From the NCBI GenBank assembly GCA_949130485.1, contig OX422186.1, positions 7,192,792 through 7,256,791 of the forward strand: a DNA stretch of 64,000 nt, written 5' to 3'. Every line of letters begins with the position of its first letter. The stretch's first letter is position 1. The translations under genes and the position numbers were made by a program. This stretch comes from Agelas oroides (lineage: Eukaryota > Porifera > Demospongiae > Agelasida > Agelasidae). The notes below the pieces were generated by a model that worked only from the letters and a program-made list of their open reading frames with translations, had not been told where the DNA came from and did no database searches. Below, piece by piece: positions 30,713 through 44,049 of the stretch.

Positions 30713-33700
30713 GGCGCATATGCGCACATAAATGTGTATAATATATTGACCAATAGGATTAGAGCTTTGATAAGAGCTGCGGGATGTATCATACCAGGCC
30801 CTCTCCGCATGCACAATTTCAATTTCGCGTTCCGGAGTGAAGGAGCCTGGGAACAAGGCTACCATAACCCTAAGTGAAAGTTTCACTAATGCAAGTAGCG
30901 TATCAACAAGAAATTAAGGGAATGATGGAAATTCTCGCACATTCGCGAGTATGCCTAGCCCGGTGCAAAGGTTGCACTAATGCAAGGTGGATATAATCCA
31001 GAAGGTATGGGAATGGAGAGTTTAAAAATGGAAACCTTTTTTCGGTGCAAAAGGCGCACAAAGCTGCACGGGCCTTCCAACGTCGCCGTCCACTGCAACG
31101 CCCTATAATGCGGTCAATGGAAATTCGCGTACATTCGCGAGTATGCCTAGCCCGTTGCTATGGTTGAACTAATGCAAGGTGCTTATAATCCAGAAGGTAT
31201 GGGGATGGAGAGTTTGAAAATGGAAATCTTTTGTCGGTGCAAAAGGTGCACAAAGCTGTACGGGCCGTCCAATATCGCCTTCCACTGCAGCGCCATATAG
31301 TGCCGTCAATGGAAATTCGCTCACATTCGCGAGTATGCCTAGCCCGGTGCAAAGGTTGCACTAATGCAAGGTGCATATAATCCAGAAGCTAAGGGAATGG
31401 GGAGTTTAAAAATGGAAACCTTTTGTCGGTGCAAAATGCGCACAAAGCTGTACGGGCCGTCGAATGTCGCCTTCCACAGCAGCGCCATATAGTGCCGTCA
31501 ATGAAAATTCTCGCACATTCGCGAGTATGCCTAGCCCGGTGCAAAGGTTGCACTAATGCAAGGTGCATATAATCCAGAAGCTAAGGGAATGGGGAGTTTA
31601 AAAATGGAAACCTTTTGTCGGTGCAAAATGCGCACAAAGCTGTATGGGCCGTCGAATGTCGCCTTCCACAGCAGCGCCATATAGTGCCGTCAATGGAAAT
31701 TCTCGCACATTCGCGAGTATGCCTAGTCCGGTGCAAAGGTTACACTAATGCAAGGTGCATATAATCCAGAAGCTATGGGAATGGAGAGTTTAAAAATGGT
31801 AACCTTTTTGCGGTGCAAAAGGCGCACAAAGGTGCACGGGCCTTCCAACGTCGCCGTCCACTGCAACGCCCTATAATGCCGTCAATGGAAATTCGCGTAC
31901 ATTCGCGAATATGCCTAGCCCGTTGCTATGGTTGCACTAATGCAAGGTGCATATAATCCAGAAGCTATGGGGATGGAGAGTTTAAAAATGAAAACCTTTT
32001 TCCGCTGCAAAAGGCGCACAAAGCTGTACGGGCCTTCCAGTATCGTCGTCCTCTGCAGCGTCCTATAATGATGTCAATGGAAATTCGCGTACATTCGCGA
32101 GTATGCCTAGCCCGGTACAAACGTTGCACTAATGCAAGGTTCATATAATCCAGAAGGTATGGGGATGGAGAGTTTGAAAATGGCAATCTTTTGTCGGTGC
32201 AAAAGGTGCACAAAGCTGTACGGGCCGTCCAATATCGCCTTCCACTGCAGCGCCATATAGTGCCGGCAGTGGAAATTCGCTCACATTCGCGAGTATGCCT
32301 AGCCCGGTGCAAAGGTTGCACTAATGCAAGGTGCATATAATCCAGAAGCTAAGGGAATGGGGAGTTTAAAAATGGAAACCTTTTGTCGGTGCAAAATGCG
32401 CACAAAGCTGCACGGGCCGTCGAATGTCGCCTTCCACAGCAGCGCCATATAGTGCCGGCAATGGAAATTCGCTCACATTCGCGAGTATGCCTAGCCCGGT
32501 GCAAAGGTTGCACTAATGCAAGGTGCATATAATCCAGAAGCTAAGGGAATGGGGAGTTTAAAAATGGAAACCTTTTGTCGGTGCAAAATGCGCACAAAGC
32601 TGCACGGGCCGTCGAATGTCGCCTTCCACAGCAGCGCCATATAGTGCCGTCAATGAAAATTCTCGCACATTCGCGAGTATTCCTAGCCCGGTGCAAAGGT
32701 TGCACTAATGCAAGGTGCATATAATCCAGAAGCTAAGGGAATGGGGAGTTTAAAAATGGAAACCTTTTGTCGGTGCAAAATGCGCACAAAACTGCACGGG
32801 CCGTCGAATGTCGCCTTCCACAGCAGCGCCATATAGTGCCGTCAATGAAAATTCTCGCACATTCGCGAGTATTCCTAGCCCGGTGCAAAGGTTGCACTAA
32901 TGCAAGGTGCATATAATCCAGAAGCTAAGGGAATGGGGAGTTTAAAAATGGAAACCTTTTGTCGGTGCAAAATGCGCACAAAGCTGTATGGGTCGTCGAA
33001 TGTCGCCTTCCACAGCAGCGCCATATAGTGCCGTCAATGGCAATTCGCGTACATTCGCGACTATGCCTAGCCCGGTACAAACGTTGCACTAATGCAAGGT
33101 GCATATAATCCAGAAGCTATGGGAATGGAGAGTTTAAAAATGGTAACCTTTTTGCGGTGCAAAAGGCGCACAAAGGTGCACGGGCCTTCCAACGTCGCCG
33201 TCCACTGCAACGCCCTATAATGCCGTCAATGGAAATTCGCGTACATTCGCGAATATGCCTAGCCCGTTGCTATGGTTGCACTAATGCAAGGTGCATATAA
33301 TCCAGAAGCTATGGGGATGGAGAGTTTAAAAATGAAAACCTTTTTCCGCTGCAAAAGGCGCACAAAGCTGTACGGGCCTTCCAGTATCGTCGTCCTCTGC
33401 AGCGTCCTATAATGATGTCAATGGAAATTCGCGTACATTCGCGAGTATGCCTAGCCCGGTACAAACGTTGCACTAATGCAAGGTTCATATAATCCAGAAG
33501 GTATGGGGATGGAGAGTTTGAAAATGGCAATCTTTTGTCGGTGCAAAAGGTGCACAAAGCTGTACGGGCCGTCCAATATCGCCTTCCACTGCAGCGCCAT
33601 ATAGTGCCGGCAGTGGAAATTCGCTCACATTCGCGAGTATGCCTAGCCCGGTGCAAAGGTTGCACTAATGCAAGGTGCATATAATCCAGAAGCTAAGGGA

Positions 33701-36700
33701 ATGGGGAGTTTAAAAATGGAAACCTTTTGTCGGTGCAAAATGCGCACAAAGCTGCACGGGCCGTCGAATGTCGCCTTCCACAGCAGCGCCATATAGTGCC
33801 GTCAATGAAAATTCTCGCACATTCGCGAGTATTCCTAGCCCGGTGCAAAGGTTGCACTAATGCAAGGTGCATATAATCCAGAAGCTAAGGGAATGGGGAG
33901 TTTAAAAATGGAAACCTTTTGTCGGTGCAAAATGCGCACAAAGCTGTATGGGTCGTCGAATGTCGCCTTCCACAGCAGCGCCATATAGTGCCGTCAATGG
34001 AAATTCTCGCACATTCGCGAGTATGCCTAGCCCGGTGCAAAGGTTGCACTAATGCAAGGTGCATATAATCCAGAAGCTATGGGAATGGAGAGTTTAAAAA
34101 TGGTAACCTTTTTGCGGTGCAAAAGGCGCACAAAGGTGCACGGGCCTTTCAACGTCGCCGTCCACTGCAACGCCCTATAATGCCGTCAGTGGAAATTCGC
34201 GTACATTCGCGAGTATGCCTAGCCCGTTGCTATGGTTGCACTAATGCAAGGTGCATATAATCCAGAAGCTATGGGGATGGAGAGTTTAAAAATGAAAACC
34301 TTTTTCCGCTGCAAAAGGCGCACAAAGCTGTACGGGCCTTCCAGTATCGTCGTCCTCTGCAGCGTCCTATAATGATGTCAATGGAGATTCGCGTACATTC
34401 GCGAGTATGCCTAGCCCGGTACAAACGTTGCACTAATGCAAGGTGCATATAATCCAGAAGGTATGGGGATGGAGAGTTTGAAAATGGCAATCTTTTGTCG
34501 GTGCAAAAGGTGCATAAAGCTGTACGGGCCGTCCAATATCGCCTTCCACTGCAGCGCCATATAGTGCCGGCAATGGAAATTCGTTCACATTCGCGAGTAT
34601 GCCTAGCCCGGTGCAAAGGTTGCACTAATGCAAGGTGCATATAATCCAGAAGCTAAAGGAATGGGGAGTTTAAAAATGGAAACCTTTCTCGGTGCAAAAT
34701 GCGCACAAAGCTGTATATGCCGTCGAATGTCGCCTTCCACAGCAGCGCCATATAGTGCCGTCAATTGAAATTCTCGCACATTCGCGAGTATGCCTAGTCC
34801 GGTGCAAAGGTTGCACTAATGCAAGGTGTATATAATCCAGAAGCTATGGGGATGGAGAGTTTAAAAATGGAAACCTTTTTCCGCTCCAAAAGGCACACAA
34901 AGCTATACGGGCCTTCCAGTATCGTCGTCCTCTGCAGCGTCCTATAATGACGTCAATGGAAATTCGCGTACATTCGCGAGTATGCCTAGCCCGGTACAAA
35001 CGTTGCACTAATGCAAAGTGCATATAATCCAGAAGCTATGGGAATGGAGAGTTTAAAAATGGAAACCTTTTGTCGGTGCAAAAGGCGCACAAAGCTGTAC
35101 GGGCCGTCCAATATCGCCTTCCACAGCAGCGCCATATAGTATCGTCAATGAAAATTCGCATACATTCGCGAGTATGCCTAGCCCGGTGCAAACGTTGCAC
35201 TAATGCAAAGTGCATATAATCCAGAAGCTATGGGAATGGAGAGATGAAAATTGGAAAATTTTTGTCGGTGCAAAAGGCGCACAAATCTCAACGGGCCGTC
35301 CAATATCGCTTTCGACAGCAGCGCCATATAGTGCCGTAAATGGAAATTCGCGTACATTCGCGAGTATGCCTAGCCGGTACAAACGTTGCACTAATGCAAG
35401 GTGAATATAATCCAGAAGCTATCGGAATGGAGAGTTTAAAAATGGAAACCTTTTGTCGGTGCAAAAGGCGCAAAAAGCTGTACGGGCCGTCTGATGTTGC
35501 CTTCCACAGCAGCGCCATATAGTGCCGTCAATGGAAATTCGCGTGCATTCGCGAGTATGCCTAGCCAGGTACAAACGTTGCACTAATGCAAGGTGCATAT
35601 AATCCACAAGCTATGGGGAAGGAGAGTTTGAATTTGGAAACCTTTTTTCGGTGCAAAAGGCGTAGAAAGCTGTACGGGCCGTCCAATATCGCTTTCGACA
35701 GCAGCGCCATATAGTGCCGTCAATGGAAATTCGCGTACATTCGCGAGTACGCCTAGCCCAGTACAAACGTTGCACTAATGCATGGTGCATATAATCCAGA
35801 TGCTAAGGGAATGGAGAGTTTAAAAATTGAAGCCTTTTGTCGGTGCAAAAGGCACACAAAGTTTTACGGGCCGTCCAATGTCGCCTTCCACATCAGCGCC
35901 ATGTAGTGCCGTCAATGGAAATTCGCGTACATTCGCTAGTATGCCTTGCCCGGTACAAACGTTGCACTAATGCAAGGTGCATATAATCCAGAAGCTATGG
36001 GGATGGAGAGTTTAAAAATGGAAACCTTTTCTCGGTGCAAAAGGCGTACAAAGCTGTACATTGTCGCCTTCCACAGTAGCGACATGTAGTGCCATCAATG
36101 GAAATTCACGCATATTCGCGAGTATGCCTAGCCCGGTACAAAGGTTGCACTAATGCAAGGTGCATATAATCTTGAAGCTATGGGGATGGAGAGTTTAAAA
36201 ATAGAAACCTTTTTTCGGTGTAAAAGGCGCACAAAGCTGCACGGGTCTTCCAAAATCGCTGTCCACTGCTGTGCCCTATAATGCCGTAAATGGAAATTCG
36301 TGTACATTCGCGAGTATGCCTAGCCCGGTACAAACGTTGCACTAATGCAATGTGCATATAATCCAGAAGCTATTGGGAAGGAGAGTTTAAAATTGGAAAC
36401 CTTATTTCGGTGCAAAAGGCGCACAAAGCTGTACGGGCCGTCCAATATCGCCTTCGACAGCAGCGCCATATAGTGCTGTCAATGGAAATTCGCGTACATT
36501 CGCGAGTACGCCTAGCCCAGTACAAACGTTGCACTAATGCATGGTGCATATAATCCAGATGCTAAGGGAATGGAGAGTTTAAAAATTGAAGCCTTTTGTC
36601 GGTGCAAAAGGCACACAAAGTTTTACGGGCCGTCCAATGTCGCCTTCCACATCAGCGCCATGTAGTGCCGTCAATGGAAATTCGCGTACATTCGCTAGTA

Positions 36701-39700
36701 TGCCTTGCCCGGTACAAACGTTGCACTAATGCAAGGTGCATATAATCCAGAAGCTATGGGGATGGAGAGTTTAAAAATGGAAACCTTTTCTCGGTGCAAA
36801 AGGCGTACAAAGCTGTACATTGTCGCCTTCCACAGTAGCGACATGTAGTGCCATCAATGGAAATTCACGCATATTCGCGAGTATGCCTAGCCCGGTACAA
36901 AGGTTGCACTAATGCAAGGTGCATATAATCTTGAAGCTATGGGGATGGAGAGTTTAAAAATAGAAACCTTTTTTCGGTGTAAAAGGCGCACAAAGCTGCA
37001 CGGGTCTTCCAAAATCGCTGTCCACTGCTGTGCCCTATAATGCCGTAAATGGAAATTCGTGTACATTCGCGAGTATGCCTAGCCCGGTACAAACGTTGCA
37101 CTAATGCAATGTGCATATAATCCAGAAGCTATTGGGAAGGAGAGTTTAAAATTGGAAACCTTATTTCGGTGCAAAAGGCGCACAAAGCTGTACGGGCCGT
37201 CCAATATCGCCTTCGACAGCAGCGCCATATAGTGCTGTCAATGGAAATTCGCGTAATTCGCGAGTATGCCTAGCCCGGTACAAACGTTGCACTAATGCAA
37301 GGTGCATATAATCCAGAAACTATGAGAATGGAGAGTTTAAAAATGGAAACCTTTTGTCGGTGCAAAAAAGCGCACAAAGATATACGGGCAGTCCAATGTT
37401 GCCTTCCACAGCAGCGCCATGTAGTTCCTTGAATGGAAATTCGCGTACATTCGCGAGTATGCCTAGCCCGGTACAAACGTTGCACTTATGCAAGGTGCAT
37501 ATAATCCACAAGCTATGGGAATGGAGAGTTTAAAAATGGAAACCTTTTTTCGGTGCAAAAGGCGTAGAAAGCTGTACGGGCCGTCCAATATCGCTTTCGA
37601 CAGCAGCGCCATATAGTGCCGTCAATGGAAATTCGCGTACATTCGCGAGTACGCTTAGCCCGGTACAAACGTTGCACTAATGCAAGGTGCATATAATCCA
37701 GATGCTAAGGGAATGGAGAGTTTAAAAATTGAAGCCTTTTGTCGGTGCAAAAGGCACACAAAGTTTTACGGGCCGTCCAATGTCGCCTTCCACATCAGCG
37801 CCATATAGTGCCGTCAATGGAAATTCGCGTACATTCGCTAGTATGCTTGCCCGGTACAAACGTTGCACTAATGCAAGGTGCATATAATCCAGAAGCTATG
37901 GGGATGGAGAGTTTAAAAATGGAAACCTTTTCTCGGTGCAAAAGGCGTACAAATCTGTACATTGTCGCCTTCCACTGTAGCGACATGTAGTGCCATCAAT
38001 GGAAATTCACGCATATTCGCGAGTATCCCTAGCCCGGTACAAAGGTTGCACTAATGCAAGGTGCATATAATCTTGAAGCTATGGGGATGGAGAGTTTAAA
38101 AATAGAAACCTTTTTTCGGTGTAAAAGGCGCACAAAGCTGCACGGGTCTTCCAAAATCGCTGTCCACTGCTGTGCCCTATAATGCCGTAAATGGAAATTC
38201 GTGTACATTCGCGAGTATGCCTAGCCCGGTACAAACGTTGCACTAATGCAATGTGCATATAATCCAGAAGCTATTGGGAAGGAGAGTTTAAAATTGGAAA
38301 CCTTATTTCGGTGCAAAAGGCGCACAAAGCTGTACAGGCCGTCCAATATCGCCTTCGACAGCAGCGCCATATAGTGCTGTCAATGGAAATTCGCGTAATT
38401 CGCGAGTATGCCTAGCCCGGTACAAACGTTGCACTAATGCAAGGAGCATATAATCTAGAAGCTATGGGAATGGAGAGTTTTTAAAAATGGAAATCTTTTG
38501 TCGGTGCAAATGGCGAACAAGGTTGTACGGGCAGTGCAATGTCGACTTCCCCAGCAGCGCCATATAGTGCCGTTAATGGAAATTCGCGTACATTCGCGAG
38601 TATGTCTAGCCCGGTACAAACGTTGCACTAATGCAAGGTGCATATAATCCAGAAGCTATGGGAAAGGAGAGTTTAAAAATGGAAACCTTTTGTCGGTGCA
38701 AAAGGCGCACAAAGATATACGGGCCGTCCAATGTTGCCTTCCACAACAGCGCCATATAGTACCGTCAATGGAAATTCGCGTACATTGGCGAGTATGCCTA
38801 GCCCGGTACAAACGTTCCACTAATGCAAGGTGCATATAATCCAGAAGCAATGGGAATGGAGAGATTAAAAATGGAAACCTTTAGTCGGTGAAAAAGGCGC
38901 ACAAAGTTGTAAGGGCCGTCCAATGTCGCCTTCCACAGCAGCGTCATATAGTGCCGTCAATGGAAATTGGCGTACATTCGCGAGTGTGCCTAGCCCGGTA
39001 CAAACGTTGCACTAATGCAAGGTGCATATAATCTACAAGCTATGGTAATGGAGAGTTTAAAAATGGAAACCTTTTGTCGGTGCAAAAGGCGCACAAAGTT
39101 ATACGGGCCGTCCTACATCGCCTTCCACAGCAGCGCCATATAGTGCCGTCAATGGCAATTCGCGTACATTCGCGAGTGTGCCTAGCCCGGTACAAACGTT
39201 GCACTAATGCAAAGTGCATATAATCCAGAAGCTATTGGAATGGAGATTTCAAAAATGGAAACCTTTTGTCGGTGCAAAAGGCGCACAAGGTTGTACGGGT
39301 CGTCCAATATCGCCTTCCCCAGCAGCGCCATATAGTGCCGTAAATGGAAATTCGCGTACATTCGCGAGTATGCCTATCCCGGTAAAAGCGTTGCACTAAT
39401 GCAAGGTGCACATAATCCCGAAGCTATCGGAATGGAGAGTTTAAAAATGGAATCATTTTGTCGGTGCAAATGGCGCACTATGTTGTACGGGCCGTCCAAT
39501 GTCGCCTTCCCCAGCAGCGCCATATAGTGCTGTCAATGGAAATTCGCGTACATTCGCGAGTATGCATAGCCCGGTACAAACGTTGCACTAATACAAGGTG
39601 CATATAATCCAGAAGCTATGGGAAAGGAGAGTTTAAAAATGGAAACCTTTTGTCGGTGCAAAAGGTGCACAAAGTTGTACGGGCCGTCCAATGTCGAGTT

Positions 39701-42700
39701 CCCCAGCAGCGCCATATAGTGCTGTCAATGGAAATTCGCGTACATTCGCGAGTATGCCTAGCCCGGTACAAACGTTGCACTAATACAAGGTGCATATAAT
39801 CCAGAAGCTATGGGAAAGGAGAGTTTAAAAATGGAAACCTTTTGTCGGTGCAAAAGGTGCACAAAGTTGTACGGGCCGTCCAATGTCGAGTTCCCCAGCA
39901 GCGCCATATAGTGCTGTCAATGGAAATTCGCGTACATTCGCGAGTATGCCTAGCCCGGTACAAACGTTGCACTAATGCAAGGTTCATATAATCCAGAAGC
40001 TATGCGAAAGGAGAGTTTAAAAATGGAAACCTTTTGTCGGTGCAAAAGGTGCACAAAGTTGTACGGGCCGTCCAATGTCGAGTTCCCCAGCAGCGCCATA
40101 TAGTGCTGTCAATGGAAATTCGCGTACATTCGCGAGTATGCATAGCCCGGTACAAACGTTGCACTAATACAAGGTGCATATAATCCAGAAGCTATGGGAA
40201 TGGAGAGTTTAAAAATTGAAACCTTTTGTCGGTGCAAAAGGTGCACAAAGTTCTGACGGGCCGTCCAATGTCGACTTCCCCAGCAGCGCCATATAGTGCC
40301 GTCAATGGAAATTCGCGTACATTCGCGAGTATGCATAGCCCGGTACAAACGTTGCACTAATACAAGGTGCATATAATCCGGAAGCTATGGGAAAGGAGAG
40401 TTTAAAAATGGAAACCTTTTGTCGGTGCAAAAGGTGCACAAAGTTGTACGCGCCGTCCAATGTCGACTTCCCCAGCAACGCCATATAGTGCTGTCAATGG
40501 AAATTCGCGTACATTCGCGAGTATGCCTAGCCCGGTACAAACGTTGCACTAATGCAAGGTTCATATAATCCAGAAGATATGGGAAAGGAGAGTTTAAAAA
40601 TGGAAACCTTTTGTCCGTGCAAAAGGTGCACAAAGTTGTACGGGCCGTCCAATGTCGACTTACCCAGCAGCGCCATATAGTGCCGTCAATGGAAATTCGC
40701 GTACATTCGCGAGTATGCCTATCCCGGTAAAAGCGTTGCACTAATGCAAGGTGCACATAATCCCGAAGCTATGGGAATGGAGAGTTTAAAAATGGAATCA
40801 TTTTGTCGGTGCAAATGGCGCACAATGTTGTACGTGCCGTCCAATGTCGCCTTCCCCAGCAGCGCCATATAGTGCTGTCAATGGAAATTCGCGTACATTC
40901 GCGAGTATGCATAGCCCGGTACAAACGTTGCACTAATACAAGGTGCATATAATCCAGAAGCTATGGGAAAGGAGAGTTTAAAAATGGAAACCTTTTGTCG
41001 GTGCAAAAGGTGCACAAAGTTGTACGGGCCGTCCAATGTCGAGTTCCCCAGCAGCGCCATATAGTGCTGTCAATGGAAATTCGCGTACATTCGCGAGTAT
41101 GCCTAGCCCGGTACAAACGTTGCACTAATGCAAGGTTTATATAATCCAGAAGATATGGGAAAGGAGAGTTTAAAAATGGAAACCTTTTGTCGGTGCAAAA
41201 GGTGCACAAAGTTGTACGGGCCGTCCAATGTCGACTTCCCCAGCAGCGCCATATAGTGCCGTCAATGGAAATTCGCGTACATTCGCGAGTATGCCTATCC
41301 CGGTAAAAGCGTTGCACTAATGCAAGGTGCACATAATCCCGAAGCTATGGGAATGGAGAGTTTAAAAATGGAATCATTTTGTCGGTGCAAATGGCGCACA
41401 ATGTTGTACGGGCCGTCCAATGTCGCCTTCCCCAGCAGCGCCATATAGTGCTGTCAATGGAAATTCGCGTACATTCGCGAGTATGCATAGCCCGGTACAA
41501 ACGTTGCACTAATACAAGGTGCATATAATCCAGAAGCTATGGGAAAGGAGAGTTTAAAAATGGAAACCTTTTGTCGGTGCAAAAGGTGCACAAAGTTGTA
41601 CGGGCCGTCCAATGTCGAGTTCCCCAGCAGCGCCATATAGTGCTGTCAATGGAAATTCGCGTACATTCGCGAGTATGCATAGCCCGGTACAAACGTTGCA
41701 CTAATGCAAGGTTCATATAATCCAGAAGCTATGGGAAAGGAGAGTCTAAAAATGGAAACCTTTTGTCGGTGCAAAAGGTGCACAAAGTTGTACGGGCCGT
41801 CCAATGTCGACTTCCCCAGCAACGCCATATAGTGCTGTCAATGGAAATTCGCGTACATTCGCGAGTATGCCTAGCCCGGTACAAACGTTGCACTAATGCA
41901 AGGTTCATATAATCCAGAAGATATGGGAAAGGAGAGTTTAAAAATGGAAACCTTTTGTCGGTGCAAAAGGTGCACAAAGTTGTACGGGCCGTCCAATGTC
42001 GACTTCCCCAGCAGCGCCATATAGTGCCGTCAATGGAAATTCGCGTACATTCGCGAGTATGCCTATCCCGGTAAAAGCGTTGCACTAATGCAAGGTGCAC
42101 ATAATCCCGAAGCTATGGGAATGGAGAGTTTAAAAATGGAATCATTTTGTCGGTGCAAATGGCGCACAATGTTGTACGGGCCGTCCAATGTCGCCTTCCC
42201 CAGCAGCGCCATATAGTGCTGTCAATGGAAATTCGCGTACATTCGCGAGTATGCATAGCCCGGTACAAACGTTGCACTAATACAAGGTGCATATAATCCA
42301 GAAGCTATGGGAAAGGAGAGTTTAAAAATGGAAACCTTTTGTCGGTGCAAAAGGTGCACAAAGTTGTACGGGCCGTCCAATGTCGAGTTCCCCAGCAGCG
42401 CCATATAGTGCTGTCAATGGAAATTCGCGTACATTCGCGAGTATGCATAGCCCGGTACAAACGTTGCACTAATGCAAGGTTCATATAATCCAGAAGCTAT
42501 GGGAAAGGAGAGTCTAAAAATGGAAACCTTTTGTCGGTGCAAAAGGTGCACAAAGTTGTACGGGCCGTCCAATGTCGAGTTCCCCAGCAGCGCCATATAG
42601 TGCTGTCAATGGAAATTCGCGTACATTCGCGAGTATGCATAGCCCGGTACAAACGTTGCACTAATACAAGGTGCATATAATCCAGAAGCTATGGGAAAGG

Positions 42701-44049
42701 AGAGTTTAAAAATGGAAACCTTTTGTCGGTGCAAAAGGTGCACAAAGTTGTACGGGCCGTCCAATGTCGACTTCCCCAGCAGCGCCATATAGTGCTGTCA
42801 ATGGAAATTCTCGTACATTCGCGAGTATGCATAGCCCGGTACAAACGTTGCACTAATGCAAGGTTCATATAATCCAGAAGCTATGGGAAAGGAGAGTCTA
42901 AAAATGGAAACCTTTTGTCGGTGCAAAAGGTGCACAAAGTTGTACGGGCCGTCCAATGTCGAGTTCCCCAGCAGCGCCATATAGTGCTGTCAATGGAAAT
43001 TCGCGTACATTCGCGAGTAAGCATAGCCCGGTACAAACGTTGCACTAATACAAGGTGCATATAATCCAGAAGCTATGGGAAAGGAGAGTTTAAAAATGGA
43101 AACCTTTTGGCGGTGCAAAGGGCGCACAAACCTGTACGGGTCGTCCAAATTCGCCTTCCTCAGCAGCGCCATATAGTGCCGTAAATGGAAATTCCCGTAC
43201 ATTTGGGAGTATGCCTAGCCCGGTACAAACGTTGCACTAATGCAAGGTTCATATAATCCAGAAGTTATGAGAAAGGAGAGTTTAAAAATAGAAACCTTTT
43301 TTCGGTGCAAAAGGTGCACAAAGTTGTACTGGCCGTCCAATGTCGATTTCCCCAGCAGCGCCATATAGTGCTGTTAATGGAAATTCGCGTACATTCGCGA
43401 GTATGCATAGCCCGGTACAAACGTTGCACTAATACAAGGTGCATATAATCCAGAAGCTATGGGAATGGAGAGTTTAAAAATGGAAACCTTTTGTCGGTGC
43501 AAAGTGCGCATAAACCTGTACGGGTCGTCCAAATTCGCCTTCCCCAGCAGCGCCATATAGTGCCGTCAATGGAAATTCCCGTACATTTGGGAGTATGCCT
43601 AGCCCGATACAAACGTTGCACTAATGCAAGGTGCATATATTCCAGAAGCTATGGGAATGGAGAGTTTAAAAATGGAATCCTTTTGTCGGTGCAATGGGCG
43701 CACAAAGCTCAACGGGCCGTCCAATGTCGCCTTCCACAGAAGCGCCATATAGTGCTGTCAATGGAAATTCGCGTACATTCGCGAGTGTGCCTAGCCCGGT
43801 ACAAAACTTGCACTAATGCAGGGTGCTTATAATCCAGAAGCTATGGGAATGGAGGGTTTAAAAATGGAAACCTTTTGTCGGTGCAAATGGTGCACAAAGT
43901 TGTACGGGCCTTCCAATGTCGCCTTCCCCAGCAGCGCCATATAGTGCCGTCAATGAAAAGTCTCGTACATTCGCGAGTATACCTAGCCCGGTACAAACGT
44001 TGCACTAATACAAGGTGCATATAATCCAGAAGCTATGGGAATGGAGAGT

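Larger units (their letters stand above)
25787..30861. mobile_element. 5.07-kb DNA transposon with TAGCCTC-type ends and perfect 9-bp duplication
   Basis: The left end TAGCCTCGTTCCCAGG begins at 25787 and the right end CCTGGGAACAAGGCTA finishes at 30861. CCATAACCC occurs at 25778-25786 and 30862-30870, a perfect 9-bp duplication. The left end carries a hairpin (CCAGACCC ... GGGTCTGG); part of that sequence recurs inverted at about 28786-28810, and GGTTACGCTACGT (25870 area) recurs inverted near 28481. Only short open frames exist inside (25937-26203, 26841-27119 and 27918-28154 on plus; 29984-30367 on minus) and none was recognised as a transposase. It could be a decayed former autonomous partner of the MITEs, or a large composite non-autonomous copy. 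Confidence 0.8.
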
